Assembly: GCA_946480995.1 (NCBI GenBank)
Contig: CAMLMF010000227.1
Location: 1 to 5,034, forward strand
Length of the DNA: 5,034 nucleotides
Reading direction: 5' to 3'
DNA from: an uncultured Bdellovibrio sp.
GTDB taxonomy: Bacteria > Bdellovibrionota > Bdellovibrionia > Bdellovibrionales > Bdellovibrionaceae
The notes under the pieces are model-generated. The model ran no database searches, was not told where the DNA came from, and saw only the letters and a list, made by a program, of their open reading frames with translations. Made by a program: the position numbers and the translations under genes. Shown here piece after piece: positions 1 to 4,726 of the stretch (position 1 is the first letter of the stretch; each line of letters starts with the position of its first letter).

Positions 1-185
1 TCTTAAAAGAGGGGCAAGTCATCACGATTGAGCCCTTCTTGTCGACGGGGGCGCGCATCGTCGACGAAGAACCTGACAATTGGACGCTGGTATCCGGCAA
101 AGAATTTCGCAGTGCTCAGTTCGAACACACGATGGTTGTGCTCAAAGACCGCGCCTTAGTCCTTACTATTCCAGATCCTATCTAG
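1..185 (+). CDS. map: Type I methionine aminopeptidase, C-terminal end (5' part lies outside the window)
   Basis: This is the last 60 codons of a gene entering from the left; the reading frame begins at base 3 and stops with TAG at 183-185. The enzyme removes the initiator methionine from new proteins in the cytoplasm and uses two metal ions. Two of the family's conserved metal-binding glutamates are visible: one in VITIEPF (Glu codon at 30-32) and one in SAQFEHTMVV (Glu codon at 123-125). The leading LKEGQ and the Trp in DNWTLV also match the type I pattern. The chain ends soon after ALVLT, as usual for the family, so the 3' end looks intact. The metal-ligand motifs make the family assignment strong. 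The N-terminal part, including the remaining Asp and His ligands, cannot be checked here. No clear terminator follows the stop. Confidence 0.93.
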   Translation, partial: LKEGQVITIEPFLSTGARIVDEEPDNWTLVSGKEFRSAQFEHTMVVLKDRALVLTIPDPI

Positions 186-193
186 ACACAGTG

Positions 194-252
194 CCTAAAG
201 ACTTGGTGCTTTGCCTGAACAATGAAAGGCTTAAGCCATCACTGTCTTTAGG
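194..252 (+). promoter_or_regulatory. Imperfect hairpin covering the Shine-Dalgarno sequence of the next gene
   Basis: CCTAAAGAC (194-202) is perfectly complementary to GTCTTTAGG (244-252). Inside this outer stem GCTT (208-211) can pair with AAGC (233-236), and GCCT (213-216) with AGGC (227-230), leaving a 10-base apical loop. The 3' outer arm includes the first three bases of the AGGAGG Shine-Dalgarno at 250-255. If the RNA folds this way, translation of the gene at 260 would be partly masked. No T-run follows, so it does not look like an ordinary intrinsic terminator. The pairing is seen in the sequence; the regulatory role is inference. I found no convincing promoter in the 74-base gap, so the downstream gene may be read from the map promoter. 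Confidence 0.4.
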
Positions 253-255
253 AGG
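250..255 (+). promoter_or_regulatory. Strong ribosome binding site (AGGAGG) fixing the start at 260
   Basis: AGGAGG lies 4 bases before ATG 260. It decides the start of the small exported protein. The frame is open back to base 80, but the upstream part overlaps the 3' end of map and has no comparable ribosome binding site. The ATG at 260 is also followed at once by a signal peptide. Confidence 0.85.
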
Positions 256-259
256 ACCC

Positions 260-655
260 ATGAAAGTACTTTTTGTTTTAGCTTCTCTTTGTATTGCCGT
301 TTCAGTTCAAGCTGCGGATAAAAAATTGGGCAACGTTATTGCCATCGAAAGAGAACTTACTAATCTTTCTGAAGCCTGCATCAAAAATGTTATCAGCGAC
401 GTGAGCAAACCCAGTTCATTCTTTTCTTGTGCTGTGAAATTCACAACTGGCGCTGAAACCCCAGTTTCTAAAGGAACGATGTTTAAGATGGTTGATAACA
501 ACTGCTCTGTCGTAGGCGAAGCAATCAATGGCACTCTTTTGGTGACTTTTGCCGGAGCAAAAAGCTCTTCCACATTTGAAGCTTCACGTGCATGTCTTGA
601 AACGGCTCTGGCTGATAAGGAGCCGGTGAAGGTCTTCCTTTACACGGTTGAGTAA
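260..655 (+). CDS. Small exported four-cysteine protein of unknown function
   Basis: The product has 131 residues. It begins with a typical Sec signal peptide: a Lys at residue 2, a hydrophobic core over residues 3-16 and a likely cleavage site after VQA (residue 18). The mature part of about 113 residues is predicted to be soluble and periplasmic or secreted. It contains four cysteines at 40, 57, 82 and 112, which could form two disulfides. There is no lipobox, because the signal-region Cys 11 lies within the hydrophobic core. I do not recognise a family. The start is set by AGGAGG at 250-255; a longer in-frame start at base 80 would bury the signal peptide inside the protein. The gene lies 74 bases after map in the same direction, with a potential hairpin over its ribosome binding site. 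Small Cys-containing exported proteins without known domains are common in predatory bacteria, but this one gives no direct hint of its role. Confidence 0.85.
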   Translation: MKVLFVLASLCIAVSVQAADKKLGNVIAIERELTNLSEACIKNVISDVSKPSSFFSCAVKFTTGAETPVSKGTMFKMVDNNCSVVGEAINGTLLVTFAGAKSSSTFEASRACLETALADKEPVKVFLYTVE

Positions 656-694
656 GTTTCGCCTTTTGTATCGAAAAATAGAGTTTTATATCTT

Positions 695-713
695 GCGCCG
701 GGCAACCCGGCGC
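695..713. other. Very stable GC-rich hairpin, possible tail-less terminator
   Basis: GCGCCGGG (695-702) and CCCGGCGC (706-713) form a perfect 8-base-pair, all-GC stem with a CAA loop. It lies 39 bases after the stop of the exported protein gene. Neither strand has a T-run directly after the stem, so it is not a classic intrinsic terminator. It could still stabilise the 3' end of the transcript, act as a tail-less terminator, or be one copy of a dispersed palindromic repeat. No second copy exists in this window. Confidence 0.5.
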
Positions 714-755
714 CAATCAGACCAGTTATTCCCGCCGAAATGAAAACTAAACAAG

Positions 756-773
756 AAAGCTAAGCTTTTTTTT
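756..773 (+). terminator. Weak candidate intrinsic terminator
   Basis: AAAGC (756-760) pairs with GCTTT (764-768) around a TAA loop. The T-run extends from 766 to 773. The stem is short and AT-rich, so termination would be inefficient by the usual rules. Its place between the exported protein gene and the MarR promoter is where a terminator is expected, and the GC-rich hairpin just upstream may assist. Confidence 0.35.
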
Positions 774-793
774 GGTGAGTTGAGTCCTTTTTC

Positions 794-822
794 TTGCCCT
801 TCATGTACCTGTTTCCTAGAAT
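794..822 (+). promoter_or_regulatory. Sigma70-type promoter of the MarR-family gene
   Basis: TTGCCC (794-799) is followed after exactly 17 bases by TAGAAT (817-822). The -35 matches the housekeeping consensus at 4 of 6 positions and the -10 at 5 of 6. Transcription would start near 829-830, giving a leader of about 25 bases before the TTG start at 855. It is the best housekeeping-type promoter seen in the window. Confidence 0.65.
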
Positions 823-845
823 AAACGCATCTTGATAAATGCAGT

Positions 846-850
846 GGAGG
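846..850 (+). promoter_or_regulatory. Ribosome binding site GGAGG supporting a TTG start
   Basis: GGAGG ends 4 bases before TTG at 855-857. No ATG occurs in the frame until residue 40, which would remove the N-terminal helix of the MarR dimer interface. The TTG is therefore the most credible start, although the spacing is slightly short. Confidence 0.7.
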
Positions 851-854
851 CACA

Positions 855-1373
855 TTGGCTAAATTATTCTATACGGAATTACCAACTCGCGACCAACTCA
901 AAGAGTACACTGCGCAACTGTATCCGGGATTTGATCACGAGACACTTTATTCGCATATACTTTTAAGAAGAATGGCGACGGATCTTGAGATCAATTTAGA
1001 CACCTTTTTTTCGCGCTACAGTCTGTCTTCAGGGCGTTTTAACTTAATGCTGCTTTTGCAACATGCACCGAACGGCTTTATGCCTTCAGAGCTTGCGCAA
1101 AAAGTAGGTGTCACCCAAGCGACCATTTCTGGCTTGATCAACAGCCTAGAAAAAGCGGAATTGGTACAACGTAATACCCACGAAAAAGATGGGCGATCTT
1201 TTGTCATTGTTTTAACTGACAAGGGACGCTCGTTGTGTGAAGAAATTCTGCCACAATACTACAGCCGTATCACAGCCTTCTGGTCACCGTTTAATCAAAA
1301 CGAAAAGAACACGCTCAATGAAATTCTTGAGCGCATGATGGCTAGCGTGACAAAAATCGGTGACGAAAGGTAG
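855..1373 (+). CDS. MarR-family winged-helix transcriptional regulator
   Basis: The product has 172 residues, slightly longer than a typical MarR protein. The family consists of dimeric DNA-binding repressors, often released by small ligands or by oxidation. An N-terminal helical part (about 1-55) would form the dimer interface. The winged helix follows: SELAQKVGVTQATISGLIN (about 78-96) is the helix-turn-helix, with the recognition helix around 87-96. The wing is RNTHEKDGRSFVIVLTDKG (about 106-124), carrying the conserved D-x-R-S and L-T-x-x-G pattern. The C-terminal helices (about 125-166) return to the dimer interface. The single cysteine is Cys 128. Translation starts with TTG behind GGAGG, and a sigma70-type promoter lies upstream. 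The gene is alone in its direction and converges on the exported protein gene at 1378-2550 with a 4-base gap. Its target and ligand cannot be told from the sequence. The family assignment is firm; the function is unknown. Confidence 0.9.
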   Translation: MAKLFYTELPTRDQLKEYTAQLYPGFDHETLYSHILLRRMATDLEINLDTFFSRYSLSSGRFNLMLLLQHAPNGFMPSELAQKVGVTQATISGLINSLEKAELVQRNTHEKDGRSFVIVLTDKGRSLCEEILPQYYSRITAFWSPFNQNEKNTLNEILERMMASVTKIGDER

Positions 1374-1377
1374 TTCC

Positions 1378-2550
1378 CTACTCTCCTGCCAAGGCACAGC
1401 TAAGAACTGTGTCTAAGGTAAATCCTGAGCCATTCTGAAACGGGGCAAAGTGATTGTACGAACGCCCCACCGCCATGTGCGGACTGACGCATCTTTCGCT
1501 GGCTGCTTTTAGACTGCCGTTGCTATTCACATTGTAAGGATGCGTGTTGTAGGCTTTGCTGGTATTAATTTGCACGGAAAACATCCCTGTGACTTTCGCC
1601 ACAGCACAAAATGCATTGAAGGTCTGCAGCGAGCTTCCCAAGACACGAATGAGATCTGCTTGAGTTGCATTTGTTGCAATCGTGCATTGTGGATAAACTT
1701 GATTCCATTCCCTGAGGCAAGCCTGAATATTGCCGCCCGCATCTGGGGTAAATTGAAACATCCCGATATTTAAACGCGATGCTGGGGGTTGGTTAGGATC
1801 TTCGTAAAAATTCACACCCGCCGGTCTGCGATATCCAGATGGCGCATATTTTTCCGCGACCTTTTGCGCTTTCGCGGAATCGGCTGTGGTTAGGGACTCC
1901 ATGTACGACAGACACATCATGTACTTGGACCATAACTTTGCGGCGTTAACATAACCTTGTGGGTTTCCGGAAAAAGCTTCTCTTCGGTACGTGTTAATTC
2001 TGTTGGCGAAGTCGTTGGCTTTTTTGATCACGGCGGCTGACGGGATATTTTTTCCATTCAAAGTTGTATTCAGCGTTTGACTGGTTACATTGCACAATGG
2101 ATGCGACAACAAACTGTTAGCCACATAGCTGTTGCTGTCAGAGCTCAAACCAAAATACGAAGCGACATAGGAAAGTTGCGCTTTGCTTGCATGCATCTTT
2201 AAATCCACTGCATAGGCGATGCGATCAGCAAACCGGTCCTTGCCTTCAAGATGGATATCGCAGCGATCTGACGTGTGCGACTCTTGCGCCCGACGTACAG
2301 GCAAAAGTTCGCGGTAATTTTTGTAATTGGTGTCAACGACTTGCCCCACTGGATAAGCCACTTCGTTAAAGACATCAAAGTTTTCCGGGCGGAATGAATT
2401 TGTCGACGACGCTGGTTCTCGCGGGACGACAGCCACGGGAGGCTTGGTCGGCGACGGAGGTGCCGGTTGAGTTTGTGACGGCGGCTTTTGCGCCATCGCC
2501 TGTCCAATAATAGGAAATGCCAGAAGCATTACAAAGATGAGTGTTTTCAT
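1378..2550 (-). CDS. Exported Cys-rich protein with proline-rich stalk; possible lysozyme-like (lytic transglycosylase-like) domain
   Basis: The product has 390 residues. A Sec signal peptide covers about residues 1-20 (cleavage after AMA). A proline-rich segment follows (about 23-47), which could act as a flexible stalk. The mature domain holds eight cysteines (97, 153, 213, 278, 289, 315, 354, 385), an even number that suits disulfides in the periplasm or outside the cell. Residues 213-220 read CLSYMESL, and residues 262-267 read IGMFQF. In lytic transglycosylases the catalytic Glu lies in an E-S motif and is followed by a G-L-M-Q motif, so Glu 218 and the 263-266 stretch could be the equivalents. 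The insertion between them (about 44 residues, 219-262) is longer than the usual spacing. Peptidoglycan cleavage is therefore a hypothesis only; the protein could equally be a non-catalytic relative or something unrelated. The start has no strong Shine-Dalgarno, but the signal peptide supports it. No convincing promoter was found upstream. Confidence 0.85.
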   Translation of the reverse strand: MKTLIFVMLLAFPIIGQAMAQKPPSQTQPAPPSPTKPPVAVVPREPASSTNSFRPENFDVFNEVAYPVGQVVDTNYKNYRELLPVRRAQESHTSDRCDIHLEGKDRFADRIAYAVDLKMHASKAQLSYVASYFGLSSDSNSYVANSLLSHPLCNVTSQTLNTTLNGKNIPSAAVIKKANDFANRINTYRREAFSGNPQGYVNAAKLWSKYMMCLSYMESLTTADSAKAQKVAEKYAPSGYRRPAGVNFYEDPNQPPASRLNIGMFQFTPDAGGNIQACLREWNQVYPQCTIATNATQADLIRVLGSSLQTFNAFCAVAKVTGMFSVQINTSKAYNTHPYNVNSNGSLKAASERCVSPHMAVGRSYNHFAPFQNGSGFTLDTVLSCALAGE

Positions 2551-2636
2551 AACACCCAGATCGGAGCTGAGACCGAACTCTTAACGGGGCTGGACTATTG
2601 CTAGACGTTTTATGTGCGTTTTCACGAGGCAGAATT

Positions 2637-2663
2637 TAAGGTCCCCGCGCGAGATTCCGATAA
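2637..2663 (+). promoter_or_regulatory. Sigma28 (FliA)-type flagellar promoter
   Basis: TAAGGTCC (2637-2644), 11 bases, then TCCGATAA (2656-2663) aligns with the known FliA consensus TAAAGTTT-N11-GCCGATAA. The -10 half matches at 7 of 8 positions and the -35 half at 5 of 8, with exact spacing. Transcription would start near 2670, about 23 bases before the ATG at 2694. No better sigma70 pair was found here. If active, it places the three downstream genes in the late flagellar or motility class. The match is seen directly; activity is inference. Confidence 0.6.
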
Positions 2664-2693
2664 TAAATATGAAACCAAAAAGGGAGTCTCAAA

Positions 2694-2996
2694 ATGAGTC
2701 AACAGTACGACGTTCCGAATTTGTATAGTTTCTTGCACAACACTCCAGAAGGTGGCTTAAGAAAAATGCTTATTGATAATAAGCCTTTCTCTGAAACGCA
2801 TTTCAACCTTATGATGAAAATCGTGCGCGCATGCAACGAATCGCAATTCACTGAACACTTTGACAAACAGGATTTTCCAAAAGTAAAAATGGGACCTGCA
2901 GAAATTAAACTCAAAGAAAAATTTTGGGCAGATTGCATGACGACTTGGAACAACCGTGGTTTGTTAACTCCGGCGGTCGCAACTCGCGCCGCTTAA
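2694..2996 (+). CDS. Unrecognised 100-residue cytoplasmic protein, first gene behind a sigma28-type promoter
   Basis: The product has no signal peptide and no membrane segment, so it is probably cytoplasmic. It is mixed in charge and looks mainly helical, with a Lys-rich stretch at about 62-77 and Trp at 78 and 85. It has two cysteines (47 and 81) and ends in ATRAA. I do not recognise a family. The start is well supported: AGGGAG at 2681-2686 lies 7 bases before the ATG. The gene is first in a run of three, with an 18-base gap to the RlmM-like gene, so co-transcription is likely. The FliA-like promoter directly upstream suggests expression with motility genes. A role in flagellar or motility control is inferred from context only. 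Confidence 0.8.
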   Translation: MSQQYDVPNLYSFLHNTPEGGLRKMLIDNKPFSETHFNLMMKIVRACNESQFTEHFDKQDFPKVKMGPAEIKLKEKFWADCMTTWNNRGLLTPAVATRAA

Positions 2997-3014
2997 TCTG
3001 CCTCTTGAAGGCTT

Positions 3015-3914
3015 ATGATTGGATACTTAACCACAGAACAATTTTTACCCGAGTTGCGTGAAGAGCTAAAGGATATCAAATCCACTCACGGCAACTTGAT
3101 CCTAGCTGATGGGCCCTTACAGGAATCTGTGTGGGCCCATAACATTTGGCTGGATCCGCAGATCATTTCCTTTGAGTCGATCACTCAAGCCGCTAAAGCT
3201 TTAAAAGATCTGGGTAAACTTTGGACCCCCGTCACTTACGAACATCATCGTCGTGCCCAACTGATTCAAGATCAATTGCCAAAGCTGCGTTCGCGCGTGA
3301 TGGATTTTTTAGGGCCTTTGCCTGAGAACAATTTAGGCGCGTGGACCCTACTTGATAAAAACACACTGATAGCCTCAGCCCGAACGGACTCTCCGTTTCC
3401 GATGGGTGAGGTGCGCTTTAATGAAGACAAAGTGAATCCACCTTCGCGTGCTTATTTAAAACTGTGGGAGCTGTTCACGGTTTTTGGCATAATGCCCAAG
3501 CCTGGTGAACGCGTTGTCGACTTCGGCAGTTGCCCCGGAGGATGGACGTGGGTGCTGCAAAAAGTTGGCTGCCATGTGGTCAGCATTGATCGTGCGCCTT
3601 TAGAACCTCGCATCGCCAAGCTTCCGCGTATTGAGTTTATGAAAACCAATGCTTTTACAGTTAAGCCTGAAGACATTGGCAAGATTGATTGGTTCTTTTC
3701 TGATATTATTTGTTACCCAGAAAAACTTCTGGAACTTGTTTTGGCTTGGCAGAAGTCAGGTCTTTGTGAGAACTTTGTCTGTACGATTAAGTTTCAAGGC
3801 GCAACGGATTTTGTCACTCTTAAAAAATTCCAAGCCTTGGAAAACGCAACTGTGCGACACTTACGTCACAACAAACATGAGGTCACCGTATGGATCAAGA
3901 AATCTTCAAGCTAA
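3015..3914 (+). CDS. RlmM-like SAM-dependent 2'-O-ribose RNA methyltransferase (FtsJ fold)
   Basis: The product has 299 residues. The C-terminal part (about 125-297) closely follows E. coli RlmM, which methylates the ribose of C2498 in 23S rRNA. It shares SPFPMG (126-131), PSRAYLKL (143-150) and the SAM-binding VVDFGSCPGGWT (167-178). The catalytic K-D-K-E tetrad of this fold is complete: Lys 149, Asp 230 (in FFSDI), Lys 259 (in CTIKF) and Glu 289 (in NKHEVTVW). E. coli RlmM has about 366 residues and an N-terminal THUMP-containing part; here the N-terminal part is roughly 45-65 residues shorter and not obviously similar, so the RNA target may differ. GAAGG at 3006-3010 lies 4 bases before the ATG. 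The gene is second in a likely three-gene unit, and its last 25 bases overlap the PilZ gene. The fold and chemistry are well supported. The exact substrate is inferred from the family. Confidence 0.9.
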   Translation: MIGYLTTEQFLPELREELKDIKSTHGNLILADGPLQESVWAHNIWLDPQIISFESITQAAKALKDLGKLWTPVTYEHHRRAQLIQDQLPKLRSRVMDFLGPLPENNLGAWTLLDKNTLIASARTDSPFPMGEVRFNEDKVNPPSRAYLKLWELFTVFGIMPKPGERVVDFGSCPGGWTWVLQKVGCHVVSIDRAPLEPRIAKLPRIEFMKTNAFTVKPEDIGKIDWFFSDIICYPEKLLELVLAWQKSGLCENFVCTIKFQGATDFVTLKKFQALENATVRHLRHNKHEVTVWIKKSSS

Positions 3915-4567
3915 TCAGCAAAGAAGAAGACAAGATTCGCCTGTGGGAAGATCTTGCCGACGCCAAGGGGGAAATCCTTTGCAAAGGTAAAGATGAAAAC
4001 TTATGTAACATCAAGGCCTTGTTCTTTAATGAAAAGACAAAAAGTTTAGAATGTCGCTTTAACTCGCCAGTGCGCTTAGTTTTGAATGAAGACTATTTGG
4101 GCTATGTATTTATCGGCGGAGAAAAGTATTACTTTCAAGCCAATGCTCAGTTCAATCAAGAATATGTAGTGATTCCATTACCCAAGGAACTTTATCACCT
4201 GCAACGCCGCCAGAACTATCGCTTGCACATTCCCGCAGGCTATAAGGGGTCCTTTGAGATTTTAAGTTTGAATTCCGTGGTTGGGAAAATTTCTTGTGAT
4301 CTTGCGGATCTCAGCAGTCAAGGCTGCAAGTTGCAGTGTTTGGTCAGCAAGGCTTCTTTTAAAGTCGATGATGTTATTTCTGGGCAGTTAATTTTGGGTT
4401 CGCGCGAACCCATCGCCTTACAAGGAATTATTCGTCACTTGCAGTTGGACGCCTTAAAGAAAACACAAACGTTTGGTGTCGAATTTACTGCGCTAAGTCC
4501 CATTGTCGAAAATAAGCTTTTTGCTTTGACCATGGAAGTTCACAAAGAAGTCTTTAAGCGGGTCTAA
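3890..4567 (+). CDS. YcgR-like PilZ-domain protein, probable c-di-GMP receptor
   Basis: The product has 225 residues, no signal peptide and no membrane segment. The N-terminal part (about 1-100) looks beta-rich, like the N-terminal domain of YcgR-type proteins. The PilZ domain begins at the junction LQRRQNYRLHIP (104-115), which carries the c-di-GMP-binding R-x-x-x-R (Arg 107 to Arg 111). The second signature follows at DLSSQG (140-145; the D-x-S-x-x-G motif), and the domain closes with FGVEF (195-199). Both ligand motifs are intact, so binding of c-di-GMP is likely. In YcgR such binding slows flagellar rotation. The ATG lies 25 bases inside the methyltransferase gene and has its own GAGG at 3879-3882, 7 bases upstream, so translation is probably coupled. 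The FliA-like promoter at the head of the cluster fits a role in motility. The domain call is strong; the motility role is inference. Confidence 0.92.
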   Translation: MDQEIFKLISKEEDKIRLWEDLADAKGEILCKGKDENLCNIKALFFNEKTKSLECRFNSPVRLVLNEDYLGYVFIGGEKYYFQANAQFNQEYVVIPLPKELYHLQRRQNYRLHIPAGYKGSFEILSLNSVVGKISCDLADLSSQGCKLQCLVSKASFKVDDVISGQLILGSREPIALQGIIRHLQLDALKKTQTFGVEFTALSPIVENKLFALTMEVHKEVFKRV

Positions 4568-4590
4568 TGAGCTCCGCCCCAAAGGGCTCA
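4568..4590 (+). terminator. Hairpin directly after the PilZ stop, candidate tail-less terminator
   Basis: TGAGCTC (4568-4574) pairs with GGGCTCA (4584-4590), including one G-T wobble, around a 9-base loop. It begins immediately after the TAA stop at 4565-4567. No T-run follows, so it is not a standard intrinsic terminator. It may protect the 3' end or work with Rho. The position is suggestive and the strength modest. Confidence 0.35.
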
Positions 4591-4687
4591 GAAGTGCCCC
4601 TAAGCAGTTCTGTGTCTAGAGTTTGAACACACCCCTCACCGCCATCTCTCCTATATCCTTTAAAGGCCAGGCTCACATTTGGCAAAA

Positions 4688-4719
4688 GAGGACGACGAAA
4701 TGATCGTTCGTAAAAGGAG
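4688..4719 (+). promoter_or_regulatory. Two ribosome binding sites for two in-frame starts of the last gene
   Basis: GAGGA (4688-4692) lies 7 bases before ATG 4700, and AGGAG (4715-4719) lies 7 bases before ATG 4727. The two starts are in the same frame, nine codons apart. The second site is part of AAGGAGA and is the closer match to the consensus, so 4727 was chosen. Starting at 4700 would add a basic stretch (MIVRKRRFN) before the signal peptide. Confidence 0.6.
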
Positions 4720-4726
4720 ATTCAAT

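Noticed and set aside
80..259. An N-terminal extension of the small exported protein from an in-frame ATG at base 80
   Set aside because: It would overlap the 3' end of map by more than 100 bases and place the signal peptide in the interior of the protein. AGGAGG before ATG 260 explains the real start.
827..842. Short inverted repeat GCAT-N8-ATGC near the expected transcript start of the MarR gene, as a self-regulation operator
   Set aside because: Only four bases pair on each side and the flanks do not extend it. MarR operators are normally longer, so this is no better than chance.
1540..1773. Open frame on the plus strand opposite the exported Cys-rich protein gene
   Set aside because: It has no ribosome binding site and no family resemblance. 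It lies wholly opposite a protein with a clear signal peptide and is best read as a shadow frame.
3649..3990. Open plus-strand frame spanning the methyltransferase and PilZ junction
   Set aside because: It overlaps two genes with intact conserved motifs, its product has no recognisable features, and no ribosome binding site supports it.
181..4620. TCTAGACACA at 181-190 and its exact inverse at 4611-4620 as a pair of recombination or attachment sites
   Set aside because: Ten-base inverted matches are expected several times by chance in 5 kb, and the flanking sequence does not extend the match.
4623..4657. TTGAAC and TATATC as a sigma70 promoter for the last gene
   Set aside because: The spacing is 23 bases, well outside the 16-18 base range. 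No other convincing pair was found.
4661..4687. A second sigma28-type promoter beginning with TAAAGG at 4661
   Set aside because: The -35 half is good but the sequence at the required distance (4680-4687) does not resemble GCCGATAA.
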